Positions 1 through 10,213 are shown, counted from the first letter of the stretch. The stretch is 64,000 nucleotides of DNA from Neisseria weixii (GCF_002327085.1 NZ_CP023429.1:310001-374000), one strand, 5' to 3'. The notes: generated by a model from the sequence alone, not told the origin. A program made the numbers and translations.

Positions 1-931
1 CGCATTTGGCCGCCGCGTATCATTTGGAAAATCTGTGCGATAAACTCGACTTCGCGGATACCGCCGGCACCGAGTTTTATATTATCCGCCAAGCCTTTTT
101 TGCTGACTTCGTTGCGGATTTGGCGGTGGAGGCTGCGCATGGCGCTGTAGGCGTTGTAGTCCAAATATTTGCGGAATACAAACGGACGGATTAATCCTTA
201 ATATCATTGGGATACGGTGTCACCACGCGGCCTTTGCACCACGCATAGCGCTCCCATTCGCGCCCTTGCTGAATCAAATATTGTTCTAAGGCGGTTTCGC
301 TCAATACCAATGCGCCCGAATCACCATCAGGCCGCAAGCGCATGTCGACGCGGAATACCCAGCCGTCGGCGGTGACGTCATTCAACAGCGCAATCAGCTT
401 CTTGCCCACGCGTGTGAAAAATTCCTGATTGTCGCGGTCACGCTTGCCGTCGGTTGAGCCCGATTCGGGATACACAAAAATCAAATCAATGTCGGAAGAC
501 ACGTTCAACTCGTAACCGCCGGCCTTACCCATCGCCACCACGCTCAAATGCTGCGGCCCGCCCGTGTAGCGGCCGATGGGCGTGCCGTACATGTCTTGGT
601 AATAGGCATAGGAAAAATCCAGCGCCATATTGATGGCAAAATCGGCAAACAGCGTAATTGTGCGCGTGACTTCGTCCAAATCGCTCAAACGATTCACATC
701 GCGCACGATGATTTGCGACACCACATAGCGGCGCAACTCGCGCAATTGCTTGGCCAACTCTTCTTCGTTTTCATCGGCGCGGATTTTGTCCCAATCGGCA
801 AAGGCTTGGAAATCTTCCATGCTTAAAACTTTGTGCAGCATGGGCTGAAAAACGTCCGCGTTCAGACGGCCTGAATCCAAATTACGGGCGAGAAACGGAG
901 AATAGCGGCGGGCGGTGTCAAGCAGGGTCAT
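1..931 (-). pseudogene. glnE: glnE, glutamine synthetase adenylyltransferase/adenylyl-removing enzyme, partial and frameshifted
   Basis: Bifunctional enzyme that adds AMP to, or removes it from, glutamine synthetase in response to nitrogen status. The reading frame starts at the ATG at 929-931 (MTLLDTARRYSPF) and runs 246 residues, including the nucleotidyltransferase motif GGYELNVSSDIDL near residues 136-148 and a downstream VDMRLRPDGDSG block. It stops at 191-193 after PYPNDIKD. The frame one base over then continues without a break to the window edge as LIRPFVFRKYLDYNAYSAMR and later IREVEFIAQIFQMIRGG, which are typical GlnE sequence. Restoring one A in the run at 191-194 joins the two frames. 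Only roughly the first third of a family protein of about 900 residues is inside the window. Probably a functional gene with a sequencing error. Confidence 0.88.
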
Positions 932-1461
932 GATGGTGGGTAAGTGAGAAGGGAAAGGTTTATCATAGCAAAGAAAACAGGCCGTCTGAAAGGGTTTAAC
1001 AGGTTGAAATTTCTAGAATGCGGTTAGGGTTATTAATTCAGTATTTCAGATAATTAAATTTTGCCTGGCAGAAACTTTTAGAGCCTACAGTCAATCCGCT
1101 GGCGCAGCCGAATGGAGTAGGGTTTTGGCAGGATAAAAGCTCGGTGTTTGAGCTGCCCAAAGGCAGCGAGTTCGAGCCTGCTGCCAAAATCCTGCGTAGT
1201 GAGGGAAGTTCGCCCCAAAGGGCGAACCTGCAACTGCGGCCGCCTTTCTTTTGCCTACTTTTCTTTGGCGAAGCAAAGAAAAGTAGGTGGCAGCGCGGCC
1301 ATGAAGCGCAAACTTTAAAATAACATCAATCTTCAATCATAGCTCAATCAATCTTACTAAACCCTTGATACATTTCAAAATTCATTCAGACGGCCTTTAT
1401 CCGCATCACTAAATTATTTACAATGACATACAGTCATTTTTCGATCAAAAAAGAGCAAAAG
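932..1461. other. Intergenic region between glnE and thiO
   Basis: No supported gene. It holds a DUS at about 980, the dispersed repeat at 1093-1275, and a second inverted DUS around 1386 before thiO. An 81-codon minus-strand frame at 1091-1336 lies inside the dispersed repeat and is not accepted as a gene. I looked for a TPP riboswitch ahead of thiO and saw none of the conserved THI-box elements. Confidence 0.6.
1093..1275. repeat. Dispersed intergenic repeat, copy 1
   Basis: About 180 bp that recurs in inverted orientation at 39520-39699. Shared blocks include GGATAAAAGCTCGGTGTTTG, GTTCGCCC-N-GGGCGAACCTGCAAC and GCGGCCGCCTTTCTTTTGCC. The GTTCGCCC/GGGCGAAC arms form a short hairpin in both copies. 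Copies differ by scattered substitutions and small indels. Apparent open frames across it differ between copies, which argues against a protein-coding function. Confidence 0.75.
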
Positions 1462-2558
1462 ATGAAACACATCGCAGTATTGGGCGGCGGCTTGTCGGGT
1501 CGTTTCACCGCATGGGGTTTGGCGCAGCAAGGCTTTGAAGTGTCGCTGTTTGATAAGGGTACGCGCACGGGCGAGCAGGCGGCGGCTTATGTGGCGGCGG
1601 CCATGCTCGCGCCTTTGGCCGAATCGGTGGAAGCCACACCGTTGGTGGTGGAGCTCGGGCGGCAAAGCATGGATTTGTGGCGCGATATCACAGGCCGTTT
1701 GAAAACGCCGGTGTTCCATCAGGAAAACGGCAGCCTGATTGTGTGGCATGGGCAGGATAAGCCTTTGTCGCGTGATTTTCAGCAGCGCTTAAGCCGCGCC
1801 AATCAAGGGCAAAACCCGACTGTACGCTGGTATGCCGCCGATATTGCCGCTCATGAGCCGCAACTGGCCGGCCGTTTTTCAGACGGCCTGTATTTGCCCG
1901 GAGAAGGCCAGTTGGACAACCGCCAAGTGCTGGTGTCGCTGGCCGATACGCTGGAAGGCATCGGTGTGCATTGCCATTAGCAAGAATCGCGTGAAGTGGC
2001 TGATTTGCAAGGATTTGACGGCATTATCGATTGTCGCGGTTATGGTGCCAAAACGCGTTGGAACAGGCCGTCTGAACCGAGCCGTTTGCGCGGTGTGCGC
2101 GGCGAAGTGGCACGCGTTTATGCCCCGAAGTCAGCCTGAACCGCCCGGTACGCCTGCTGCATCCGCGTTATCCGCTCTATATTGCGCCGAAGGAAAATCA
2201 TCTGTTTGTGATCGGTGCGACCCAGTTGGAAAGCGAAAGCAATGCGCCGGCCAGCGTGCGTTCGGGTTTGGAGTTGTTGTCGGCACTGTATGCGGTGCAC
2301 CCCGCTTTTGGCGAGGCTGAAATCCGCGAAATTGCTGTCGGCCTGCGCCCGACTTTACACCACCATAATCCGGAAATCCGTTATCATGAGGCATCGCGTT
2401 TGATTGAAGTAAACGGCCTATTCCGCCATGGTTTTATGATTTCACCGGCGGTGGCAGGCGCGGCAGTGCGCTTGGCGGTCAATTTGTTCGGCGGCGGCGC
2501 GATTGTCCAATCCGATGCCGGAACCGGCTTGGATTACGTGCGCCTAGCGGCCGTCTGA
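1462..2558 (+). pseudogene. thiO: thiO, glycine oxidase (FAD), disrupted by a stop codon and a frameshift
   Basis: FAD-dependent oxidase that makes the iminoglycine used by ThiG in thiazole synthesis. Start chosen at ATG 1462, giving MKHIAVLGGGLSGRFTAWG, the dinucleotide-binding Rossmann motif at the very N-terminus; an upstream in-frame ATG at 1423 would place 13 unusual residues before it. An in-frame TAG at 1978-1980 interrupts the protein (CH*QESREV), and coding sequence resumes in the same frame. A second lesion, loss of one base in the CCCC run near 2123-2126, shifts into the frame that carries the C-terminal FAD-binding half (GLRPTLHHHNPEIR, HGFMISPAVAGAAVRLA). The stop TGA at 2556-2558 lies inside a DUS. 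It heads the thiO-thiE-thiS-thiG operon. The frameshift may be a sequencing error; the nonsense codon is harder to explain that way. Confidence 0.85.
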
Positions 2559-2580
2559 AACCCCTATAAGGAAACCCAAA

Positions 2581-3198
2581 ATGCAGTTCCCAAAATTAGT
2601 TAAACCTTTGAAATTTTATGCAGTTGTTCCGACCGCCGACTGGGTCGGACGTATGGTAAAAGCCGGTGCGGATACGGTACAGCTGCGCAATAAAGAATTG
2701 AGCGGCGATGCCTTATACCGCGAAATCGAACGCTGCGTTGCCGCCTGCCGAGGCAGCGATACCCAGCTTTTCATCAACGACCATTGGGAAATGGCGGTGA
2801 AAGCGGGCGCGTATGGCGTGCATCTGGGGCAGGAAGACATGGATACCGCCGATTTGGCCGCCATCGAAGCCGCCGGATTACGCTTAGGTTTGAGCACGCA
2901 TTCGGTGAGCGAGCTCGACCGCGCCTTATCAGTGAACCCGAGCTATGCCGCCAGCGGGGCGATTTTCCCGACCACCACCAAGCAAATGCCGACTGCGCCG
3001 CAAGGCTTGGATAATCTGCGCCAATATGTGCAGCAGGCAGGCGATACGCCGGTAGTGGCCATTGGCGGCATTGATTTGGATAACGCACGCGAAGTGTTGG
3101 CAACGGGTGCGGCCTCGTTGGCCGTGGTGCGTGCGGTCACTGAAGCGGCAGACCCGGAAGCAGCGGTGAAAGCGTTTCAGGCCTTGTGGGATGAATAA
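2581..3198 (+). CDS. thiE: thiE, thiamine-phosphate synthase
   Basis: Couples hydroxymethylpyrimidine pyrophosphate with the thiazole phosphate to give thiamine phosphate in the cytoplasm. The 205-residue product has the TIM-barrel pattern of the family: GADTVQLRNKELS near residue 30, FINDHWEMAVKAGAYGVHLGQED near 63-85, GAIFPTTTK near 125 (phosphate loop) and VVAIGGIDLDNA near 158. Start ATG 2581 is preceded by AAGGAAACCCAAA, a good Shine-Dalgarno site. It follows thiO by 22 bases and is followed by a DUS hairpin before thiS. Length is normal and the frame is intact. Confidence 0.95.
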   Translation: MQFPKLVKPLKFYAVVPTADWVGRMVKAGADTVQLRNKELSGDALYREIERCVAACRGSDTQLFINDHWEMAVKAGAYGVHLGQEDMDTADLAAIEAAGLRLGLSTHSVSELDRALSVNPSYAASGAIFPTTTKQMPTAPQGLDNLRQYVQQAGDTPVVAIGGIDLDNAREVLATGAASLAVVRAVTEAADPEAAVKAFQALWDE

Positions 3199-3223
3199 GC
3201 CGTCTGAAACATTTCAGACGGCC
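3199..3223. terminator. Inverted DUS pair between thiE and thiS
   Basis: GCCGTCTGAAA at 3199-3209 pairs with TTTCAGACGGC at 3212-3222 over a two-base gap. No T-run follows, so termination may be weak. It may instead act as an intercistronic stem or simply as a double uptake site. Confidence 0.6.
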
Positions 3224-3238
3224 TGAAGGAAAGTTGGC

Positions 3239-3433
3239 ATGAACATTAAACTTAACGGCGAAGATTTTGAATTTTCAGGAAAAAACGTGTCCGATTTGGT
3301 GGCGGCGGTCGAGCCTGCGAAGCCGTTTGCCGTGGCGGTGAACACGCAATTTGTGTCTAAAGGCGTGTATGGGCAAACGCTATTAAATGAAAACGATGCG
3401 GTCGATATTGTGCGGCCGGTGGTCGGCGGCTGA
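3239..3433 (+). CDS. thiS: thiS, sulfur carrier protein
   Basis: Small ubiquitin-fold protein whose C-terminal thiocarboxylate donates sulfur to the thiazole ring. 64 residues, [12 protein letters not shown] at the start and the required Gly-Gly at the C-terminus (RPVVGG). The GG end is what ThiF adenylates and what ThiG uses. It lies 17 bases ahead of thiG in the same operon. A DUS sits just upstream at 3213-3225. Intact and of normal length. Confidence 0.95.
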   Translation: MNIKLNGEDFEFSGKNVSDLVAAVEPAKPFAVAVNTQFVSKGVYGQTLLNENDAVDIVRPVVGG

Positions 3434-3449
3434 AGCGGAAAGGAACATC

Positions 3450-4237
3450 ATGTTGAATCTTTATGAAGAATCGTTTGCTTCGTGCCTGTTACTCGGCACC
3501 GCGGCTTATCCGACGCCGGAGGTATTGCGCCAATCGGTCGAAGCGGCCAAACCCGGCATGATTACCGTGTCGCTGCGCCGCGCCGGATCGGCAGGTGAGG
3601 CGCACGGACAGGGCTTTTGGGATTTGCTTCAGCAAATGAAGGTGCCGGTTTTGCCCAATACCGCCGGCTGCCAAAGCGTGCAAGAAGCCGTGACCACGGT
3701 GCACATGGCGCGGGAAGTGTTTGAAACCGATTGGATTAAATTGGAATTAATCGGCGACGACGATACTTTGCAGCCGGATGTGTTCCAATTGGTTGAGGCG
3801 GCCAAAATCCTGATTGATGACGGCTTTAAAGTGCTGCCGTATTGCACCGAAGATTTAATCGCCTGCCGCCGTTTGCTTGATGCCGGTTGCCAGGTGCTGA
3901 TGCCATGGGCGGCGCCGATTGGCACGGGCTTGGCGTGGTGCATGAATATGCGCTGAAAGTGTTGCGCGAACGCTTGCCCGATACGCCGCTGATTATCGAT
4001 GCCGGCTTGGGTTTGCCGTCGCAAGCGGCGCAGGTGATGGAGTGGGGCTTTGACGGCGTGTTGCTCAACACCGCCGTGTCGCGCTCGGGCGATCCGGTGA
4101 ACATGGCGCGTGCGTTTGCACTGGCTACCGAAGCCGGACGAGCTGCTTTCGAAGCCGAACCGGTGCAAGCGCGCGAACAGGCTAGGGCGAGTACGCCTAC
4201 CGTGGGGCAGCCGTTTTGGCATTCGGCGGAATATTGA
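3450..4237 (+). pseudogene. thiG: thiG, thiazole synthase, frameshifted
   Basis: Forms the thiazole phosphate from deoxyxylulose 5-phosphate, iminoglycine and ThiS-thiocarboxylate. Start ATG 3450 after AAAGGAAC gives [18 protein letters not shown]. The Schiff-base lysine lies in [11 protein letters not shown] near residue 96. The first frame reads to [12 protein letters not shown] and then derails to a stop near 3956. The frame one base over, from 3934, continues with [29 protein letters not shown] and GFDGVLLNTAVSRSGDP, all typical ThiG. Adding one G to the GG at 3932-3933 (GGCTTGGGCGTG) restores a protein of about 262 residues. Likely a sequencing error. Confidence 0.9.
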
Positions 4238-4260
4238 TTCTCGTCGGTTGTTATAAAAAA

Positions 4261-4307
4261 ATAGGCCGTCTGAAAAGCGTTGTTTCAATCTTTTTCAGAC
4301 GGCCTAT
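4261..4307. terminator. Bidirectional DUS terminator between thiG and thiF/moeB
   Basis: ATAGGCCGTCTGAAAA at 4261-4276 pairs perfectly with its complement at 4292-4307. It is preceded by an A-run and followed by a T-run, and lies between convergent genes, so it can stop transcription from both sides. Confidence 0.85.
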
Positions 4308-4319
4308 TTTATATTTAAA

Positions 4320-5066
4320 TCAATGTTTCCCGCAGACACGGCAATCAGGGTTTTTCTCGAAGTCGAATTTTTGCCAATCGCCCGATAAACCGTCATACAC
4401 ACGCAGGCAGCCGTGTTGGGCGGTGCCGCTGCCCATCAGGATTTTTAAGGCTTCGGCGGCTTGGCTGGTGCCGATGATGCCGACCAAAGGCGAGAATACG
4501 CCGAATAAGGCGCAGGCACCGTCGCTGGCGGAATCGCCGTCAAACAGGCAGGCATAGCAGGGCGAGCCGGGCAAGTCGGGGCGGTATACGGCAAGCTGGC
4601 CTTCAAAGCGCACTGCCGCACCGGAAACCAAAGGCGTGCGCGTGGCGACGCTGGCGCGGTTGACGGCTTGGCGGGTGGCGAAATTGTCGCAGCAATCCAA
4701 GACGATGTCGGCGTGTTGCAGCAAGTCGGTGAGGCGTGTTTCATCGAGCGCTTCGGTGATGACGGTGATGTCGGCCGCGTTGTTGATCGCGTTCAGACGG
4801 CCTGCCATCACTTCGGCTTTGCTGCGGCCGATGTCGGCTTCGGTGAACATGATTTGGCGTTGCAGGTTGCTGTCGTCGATGGTGTCAAAATCGGCGATGG
4901 TCAGGCGGCCGATGCCGGCAGCGGCGAGATAGGGCAGCGCGGCAGCACCGAGTCCGCCGCAGCCGACCACCACGGCATGGGATTGCAATAATTTTTCTTG
5001 GCCTTCAATACCGATTTCGTCTAGCAGAATATGGCGGCTGAAGCGTAAGAGTTGGGCATCGTTCAT
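4320..5066 (-). CDS. ThiF/MoeB/HesA family adenylyltransferase
   Basis: E1-like enzyme that adenylates the C-terminal glycine of ThiS or MoaD so that sulfur can be transferred to it. Start chosen at 5066 (MNDAQLLRFSRHILL), the conserved family N-terminus; the open frame extends to 5129 but through a DUS pair. Visible motifs are the nucleotide-binding GCGGLGAAALPYLAAAGIG near residue 36, the DCCDNFATRQAVN block near 125, and two Cys pairs (CYAC and CRVC) of the structural zinc site. About 248 residues, normal for the family. It lies tail to tail with thiG and beside moaC, so either thiamine or molybdopterin synthesis is possible, and one enzyme may serve both. Confidence 0.88.
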   Translation of the reverse strand: MNDAQLLRFSRHILLDEIGIEGQEKLLQSHAVVVGCGGLGAAALPYLAAAGIGRLTIADFDTIDDSNLQRQIMFTEADIGRSKAEVMAGRLNAINNAADITVITEALDETRLTDLLQHADIVLDCCDNFATRQAVNRASVATRTPLVSGAAVRFEGQLAVYRPDLPGSPCYACLFDGDSASDGACALFGVFSPLVGIIGTSQAAEALKILMGSGTAQHGCLRVYDGLSGDWQKFDFEKNPDCRVCGKH

Positions 5067-5186
5067 GGTATCGCTTGAGGCCGTCTGAAATGTTTCAGAC
5101 GGCCTTTTGAGTAAGAAAAAAGTCTGCACCGATTATAAAGCAACCGTGCAGACTTGGCAGAATGGGGAACCGATATTTAGCGCAGT

Positions 5187-5687
5187 TTAGTAATCGATGT
5201 TTTCAAAATCGTTGTTAAACAGGAAATTACCGCTTTTGCCGCCGGTTTTCTCTTCCAAATGGATTTGGGTGATGGTCATGCTTTTGTCGATGGCTTTCAT
5301 CATGTCGTAAATGGTCAGAAGCGCGATGTTGACGCCGGTAAGCGCTTCCATTTCTACGCCGGTTTGGCCTTCGGTGGTGGCGGTAACGGTGGCTTTTACA
5401 CGCGCCAGTTCGACATCGACATCAAAATCCACGCGCACGTGGGTGAGTGAAATCGGGTGGCATAAGGGAATCAAAAAGCCGGTTTGCTTGGTAGCCTGAA
5501 TTGCGGCCACGCGCGCCACGCCCAATACGTCGCCTTTTTGTGCGGCATTGTCGGCTAAGATGCCGATGGCTTGCGGGCTCATGTTGATCACGCCGCTGGC
5601 ACGGGCGGTGCGGGAGGTGGAAGCCTTGCCGGAAATATCCACCATGTGGGCTTCGTTGTTTTCGTTTAAGTGGGTCAAGTCTAACAT
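5187..5687 (-). CDS. moaC: moaC, cyclic pyranopterin monophosphate synthase
   Basis: Second step of molybdenum cofactor synthesis: rearranges the MoaA product to cyclic pyranopterin monophosphate. 166 residues, starting MLDLTHLNENNEAHMVDIS. Family signatures include the LIPLCHPISLTHV block near 72-85, GQTGVEMEALTGVNIALLTIYDMMKA near 106-131 (catalytic surface) and the C-terminal EKTGGKSG. Its partner moaA lies 36 kb away at 41.1-42.1 kb. Same strand and direction as the downstream thiF/moeB-like gene, with a 120-base gap containing a DUS pair. Confidence 0.95.
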   Translation of the reverse strand: MLDLTHLNENNEAHMVDISGKASTSRTARASGVINMSPQAIGILADNAAQKGDVLGVARVAAIQATKQTGFLIPLCHPISLTHVRVDFDVDVELARVKATVTATTEGQTGVEMEALTGVNIALLTIYDMMKAIDKSMTITQIHLEEKTGGKSGNFLFNNDFENIDY

Positions 5688-5910
5688 CGTCGTTTCCTGA
5701 AATGTGCCGGCCGAAGCCGGTTTTGTTTATCAATGCGTGAATGGTGGCATTTTAAGCTATTTTTGACTTAGGGAATAGGGTTTACGCGGATTGGATAATC
5801 ATCAGGCCGTCTGAAAATCTGCAACATATCGCGATATTAATAATGAAACAAAAACCGCCTTATGTGAAAAGAAACAGGCGTATGGCTTGCTGTAAACGGC
5901 ATTATTATCA

Positions 5911-5940
5911 TTGTAGCGGTTTTCCCAATCCTGCTATACA
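5911..5940 (+). promoter_or_regulatory. Candidate sigma-70 promoter of ppc
   Basis: TTGTAG at 5911-5916 and TATACA at 5935-5940 with an 18-base spacer. The expected start lies about 30 bases before the ppc ATG at 5977. Called by eye. Confidence 0.5.
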
Positions 5941-5976
5941 ATGGAATCGTCTAAGCTTGAAATAAGAGAGAAAAAT

Positions 5977-8679
5977 ATGCAGCTTCATATTCTGAATAAC
6001 CCGAAAGACGCGGCGCTGGCCGCCGATGCCGAGTTTTTGAAACAATGCCTGTTCAATCTGCTGCACCAAGAAGCATCGCCGTTGGTGGTGGAAATTGTGA
6101 AGCAGTTATCCACATCTGACGATACCGGTGCGCTGATTGAGAAGGTTTTGCCGCAGCTTGATGAGCAGCAGGCACATGATTTGACCTTGGCTTGCGGTTT
6201 ATTCGCCCAGATTTTGAACATTGCCGAAGACGTACACCACGAGCGCCGCCGTCAAGTGCATGAAGATGCCGGCCACAATACTGCCGACGGCAGCTTGGCC
6301 GAAACCGTGCGCAAACTGCGTGCCAATAAGGTTGACGGCAAAACGGTACAAAAACAATTAAACGAAACCAATGTCACTGCCGTATTGACCGCGCATCCGA
6401 CCGAAGTACAACGCCAATCGGTATTGCGCTTCAACCGCCGCATCCGTGCGTTATTGCCGCAGCGCGAACGTTGCACCAATGCCGAATCGTTGGCCGATTT
6501 GCGCCGCGACATCGAAACCATTTTGCTGGGCTTGTGGCAAACCAGCGAAACGCGTCAATATAAGTTGAGCGTGAACGACGAAATCAACAACGGCGTCAAC
6601 ATTTTCCCGATGAGCTTTTTTGAGGCGCTGCCGAAACTCTACCGTGGCATGGAACGTGATTTTCAGACGGCCTATCCTGATGTGGAAGTGCCGGATATTC
6701 TGAAAATCGGCGGCTGGATCGGCGGCGACCGCGACGGTAATCCGTTTGTGACCGCCGAAACCCTGCGCCATGCGTTTACCCGCCATGCCGATGCGGTGTT
6801 CCGCTGCTATCGCGGCGAATTGGACGAGCTGTATCACGAGTTGCCATTGTCCACCCGCCGAGTGAAAGTGAATGACGACGTGATGGCAATGTCGGATGAG
6901 TCGCCTGACGAAGAAATTGCCCGTTTGGAAGAGCCTTACCGCCGCGCCATTGCTTACATCATGGCCCGTGTGATGGGCAAAGCGCGTTCATTGGGTTTGG
7001 GCATGGGCTGCCATTTCGGTTTTGGCCAACCGTATGCCAATGTGCAGGAATTTATTGCCGACTTGCAAAAGCTGCAACGCTCGTTGCGCGACAACGGCAG
7101 CGCCTTGATGGCAGAAGGCCGTTTGGCCGATTTAATCCGCATTGCATCGGTGTGCGGTTTCAATATGATGCCGTTGGATTTGCGCCAACACGCTGAAAAA
7201 CACGGCGATGTGGTGGCGGAATTGTTCCGGCATGCGGGTTTGGAAGATTATGCCAATTTGTCGGAAGAAGAAAAACAAGCCGTGTTGCTGCGCGAATTGC
7301 AGCACCAACGTCCGCTGTACAGCCCGTTTATTACTTATAGTGAGCATGCCCGCCGAGAACTGGCGATTTTTTCCGAAGCACGCAAAATCAAAGACGAATT
7401 CGGCGAACAGGCGATTACCCAAAGTATCATTTCCAACTGCGAGCAGCCGAGCGATTTGCTGGCCTTGGCCTTGCTGCTGCAGGAATGCGGTCTGTTGCTG
7501 ATTGAAAATGGCAAACCGAAGAGCCGTATGAATATTGTGCCGTTGTTTGAAACCATCGAAGCCTTGGAAAACTCCTGTCCCGTGATGGACAGAATGTTCA
7601 GCTTGAAATGGTATCGCGAGCTGGTGATGAGCCGCGACAACCTCCAAGAAATCATGCTGGGCTATTCCGATTCCAACAAAGACGGCGGCTATGTGACCAG
7701 TTCATGGTGTCTGTATCAGGCAGAGTTGGGCTTGGTGGATTTGTTCAAGAAATACGATGTACGCATGCGCCTGTTCCACGGCCGTGGCGGCAGCGTGGGT
7801 CGCGGCGGCGGTCCGTCTTACCAAGCGATTTTGGCGCAGCCCGCCGGTTCGGTAGCGGGGCAAATCCGTATTACCGAGCAGGGCGAAGTGATTACCGCCA
7901 AATATGCCGACCCGAGCAACGCCCGCCGCAATCTGGAAACCTTGGTGGCGGCCACGTTGGAAGCGACTTTGCTGCCCGACCGCAAAGATCCTGATCCGAA
8001 ACTCATGCAAGCCTTGTCGGACATTTCCTTCAAGTATTACCGCGAGCTGATTACGCATGAAGATTTCATCGATTACTTCCTGCAAACCAGCCCGATTCAG
8101 GAAATCGCCACGCTGAATTTGGGCAGCCGTCCGGCCAGTCGTAAAACTTTGGCGCGGATTCAGGATTTACGTGCGATTCCGTGGGTGTTCTCATGGATGC
8201 AAAACCGCCTGATGCTGCCGGCTTGGTATGGTTTCGGCAGCGCGGTCGAAACCTTGTGCCGGCAAGATCCGGATAGCATGGCGGCGATGCAGGACCACGC
8301 GAAAAACAATCCGTTCTTCCAAGCCATGCTGTCGAACATGGAGCAGGTGATGGCCAAAACCGACATCACTTTGGCGGAAGACTATGCCGGATTGAGCGAA
8401 ACGCCCGAAAAAGCCGCGGCCATTTTCCAAATGATTAAAGCCGAATACCTGCGCAGCCGTAAAGCCCTGCTGGATATCCTGCAAACCACCGAGCTGTTGA
8501 GTGACAACCGCAGCCTGGCGCGCTCGCTGGCCTTGCGCATTCCGTATCTGAATGCCTTAAACGGCTTGCAAGTGGCCATGCTCAAGCGCTTGCGTAAAGA
8601 TCCGAACAACCGTCATGCTTTGCTGATGGTGCATTTGACCATCAACGGCGTGGCGCAAGGTTTGCGTAATACCGGTTAA
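5977..8679 (+). CDS. ppc: ppc, phosphoenolpyruvate carboxylase
   Basis: Carboxylates phosphoenolpyruvate to oxaloacetate, refilling the TCA cycle. The start at 5977 ([17 protein letters not shown]) has AAGAGAG upstream; an earlier in-frame ATG at 5941 overlaps the -10 box. The product is 900 residues. Key motifs: [12 protein letters not shown] near 135 with the catalytic His, [14 protein letters not shown] near 248, the glycine-rich loop [14 protein letters not shown] near 600-614, and the conserved C-terminus ending RNTG. Intact. A DUS inside the gene at about 6660 falls in the sequence encoding FQTAY. Confidence 0.97.
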   Translation: MQLHILNNPKDAALAADAEFLKQCLFNLLHQEASPLVVEIVKQLSTSDDTGALIEKVLPQLDEQQAHDLTLACGLFAQILNIAEDVHHERRRQVHEDAGHNTADGSLAETVRKLRANKVDGKTVQKQLNETNVTAVLTAHPTEVQRQSVLRFNRRIRALLPQRERCTNAESLADLRRDIETILLGLWQTSETRQYKLSVNDEINNGVNIFPMSFFEALPKLYRGMERDFQTAYPDVEVPDILKIGGWIGGDRDGNPFVTAETLRHAFTRHADAVFRCYRGELDELYHELPLSTRRVKVNDDVMAMSDESPDEEIARLEEPYRRAIAYIMARVMGKARSLGLGMGCHFGFGQPYANVQEFIADLQKLQRSLRDNGSALMAEGRLADLIRIASVCGFNMMPLDLRQHAEKHGDVVAELFRHAGLEDYANLSEEEKQAVLLRELQHQRPLYSPFITYSEHARRELAIFSEARKIKDEFGEQAITQSIISNCEQPSDLLALALLLQECGLLLIENGKPKSRMNIVPLFETIEALENSCPVMDRMFSLKWYRELVMSRDNLQEIMLGYSDSNKDGGYVTSSWCLYQAELGLVDLFKKYDVRMRLFHGRGGSVGRGGGPSYQAILAQPAGSVAGQIRITEQGEVITAKYADPSNARRNLETLVAATLEATLLPDRKDPDPKLMQALSDISFKYYRELITHEDFIDYFLQTSPIQEIATLNLGSRPASRKTLARIQDLRAIPWVFSWMQNRLMLPAWYGFGSAVETLCRQDPDSMAAMQDHAKNNPFFQAMLSNMEQVMAKTDITLAEDYAGLSETPEKAAAIFQMIKAEYLRSRKALLDILQTTELLSDNRSLARSLALRIPYLNALNGLQVAMLKRLRKDPNNRHALLMVHLTINGVAQGLRNTG

Positions 8680-8693
8680 GGTCGGATTGGGAT

Positions 8694-8733
8694 AAGGCTG
8701 TCTGAAAGGATTATTGTTCAGACGGCCTTTTAA
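8694..8733 (+). terminator. ppc terminator (DUS pair)
   Basis: AAGGCTGTCTGAA at 8694-8706 and TTCAGACGGCCTTTT at 8718-8732 form a stem with one mismatch, followed by Ts, 15 bases after the ppc stop. Confidence 0.75.
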
Positions 8734-8789
8734 CCTTTGTAAAAAACGGGCAGTAGCCAATCAATGCTGAACACTGCATTTTCTTGTAG

Positions 8790-8923
8790 CCGGAAATCCA
8801 TTGTCGATGATAAGAAACTATTGGATAAAATAGGCTTCTCGAATTTGAAGAGGGATTTCCACCTGCGCGGGAATGACGTCAGTTTAGTGTTGTTTGTGTT
8901 ATCGGAAGCTTTGCAAAAATCTC
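8790..8923. repeat. Degenerate dRS3-type MITE, right part
   Basis: Diverged copy of the element seen intact at 15473-15669. It keeps CGGAAATCCA, the TTTCCACCTGCGCGGGAATGAC half of a dRS3 site and the right end GCTTTGCAAAAATCTC. No left end TIR is visible. It occupies most of the 388-base gap between ppc and the next gene. Confidence 0.6.
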
Positions 8924-9067
8924 GGCCTTGATATTTTGTATGAAAAAGATTCATCCCAACATGCTGATTTTTCAGATGGCCTTTATTTCGCAGGCCGTCT
9001 GAAAACCGGCAGAGTCTGTTATACTCAAACGTTAACTATAAAACCGTTACCTGAAAAAAGGATCATC

Positions 9068-10213
9068 ATGAGCACACTTTTCCCAAACGCGACTTTACGC
9101 GACCGCGCCCCTTTCCGTTTCGACATCGTCGGCAGTTTTTTGCGCCCTGAGGCTTTGAAAAAAGCCCGCAGCCAATGCGCGTGCGGCGGGTGTTCGACCG
9201 AACAATTGCACCAAGTGGAACACGCTGAAGTGAGCCAATTGGTGGCCAAAGAAAAAGCAGTCGGCCTGCCGAACGTGACCGACGGCGAATTCCGCCGCAC
9301 ATGGTGGCACTTGGATTTCCTGTTTGAATTATTGGGCGTGGAATTGGTGGAAGCCGAAGAATACAGCACCCAATTCCAAGCGCACATGCGCCCGATTACG
9401 TTGAAAATCACCGACAAAATCGAATTTCCGAAAGTACACCCGTTTATCAATCACTTCAAATCCCTGAAAGCCGAAGCGGGCGATTATCCGATGAAATTCA
9501 CTATTCCGTCGCCAAGCATGCTGCACCTGATTACCTGCGTGCGCACACCGAATCCGCAATTAATTGAGCGCTATCAAGACAACGAAGCATTGTTGTTTGC
9601 CGACATCACCCAAGCCTATATCGACGCAGGTAATGCGCTGTATGCCGAGGGCTGCCGCATTTTGCAATTAGACGACACCTCTTGGGGCGAATTCTGTTCG
9701 GAAGAAAAACGCGCCAAATACCAAGCACAAGGCTTGGATTTAGACGACATCGCGCGTAAATATGTAAAAATGCTGAACGACATCCGCGCCGCCTTGCCGC
9801 AAGACATGGTCGTGACCATGCACATCTGCCGCGGTAATTTCCGTTCGACTTGGTTCTCCAGCGGCGGTTACGAGCCGGTAGCGGAAATCTTGTTCGGCGG
9901 CTGCAACGTTGACGGCTTCTTCTTGGAATACGACAGCGACCGCGCCGGCGACTTCAAACCGTTGCGCTTCATTAAAGACCAACAAGTCGTGTTGGGTTTG
10001 ATTACCTCAAAATCAGGCGAGTTGGAAGCCAAAGAAGAAATCATCGAGCGCATTAAAGAAGCCACGCAATATGTTGACATCAACCAATTGTGCCTCAGCC
10101 CGCAATGCGGTTTCGCTTCTACCGAAGAAGGCAATGAATTGACCGAAGAAGACCAATGGAAAAAATTGGCGCTGATTCGCAGTATTGTTGATGACGTGTG
10201 GGGCAGCAAATAA
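9068..10213 (+). CDS. MetE-like cobalamin-independent methionine synthase family protein (MetE C-terminal domain)
   Basis: Predicted zinc-dependent methyltransferase that moves a methyl group to homocysteine or a related thiol. Start chosen at ATG 9068 (MSTLFPNATLRDRAPFRFDIVGSFLRP) with GGATCATC upstream; an upstream open stretch from 8894 runs through repeats. 381 residues, about half a full MetE, so this is the single-domain form seen in YxjG/YxjH-type proteins. Zinc ligands are visible as the His and Cys of VVTMHICRGN near residue 242 and the Cys of LSPQCGFAS near 344. N-terminal VGSFLRPEAL and TDGEFRRTWWHLDF are conserved. It stands alone with its own terminator. The true methyl donor is not shown by the sequence. 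Confidence 0.88.
   Translation: MSTLFPNATLRDRAPFRFDIVGSFLRPEALKKARSQCACGGCSTEQLHQVEHAEVSQLVAKEKAVGLPNVTDGEFRRTWWHLDFLFELLGVELVEAEEYSTQFQAHMRPITLKITDKIEFPKVHPFINHFKSLKAEAGDYPMKFTIPSPSMLHLITCVRTPNPQLIERYQDNEALLFADITQAYIDAGNALYAEGCRILQLDDTSWGEFCSEEKRAKYQAQGLDLDDIARKYVKMLNDIRAALPQDMVVTMHICRGNFRSTWFSSGGYEPVAEILFGGCNVDGFFLEYDSDRAGDFKPLRFIKDQQVVLGLITSKSGELEAKEEIIERIKEATQYVDINQLCLSPQCGFASTEEGNELTEEDQWKKLALIRSIVDDVWGSK

Noticed and set aside
1091..1336. 81-codon minus-strand frame as a hypothetical protein
   Set aside because: It lies inside a dispersed repeat, and the frame is not kept in the other copy.
1337..1461. TPP riboswitch upstream of thiO
   Set aside because: No THI-box elements (CTGAGA and ACCTGAT type) can be found in the leader.
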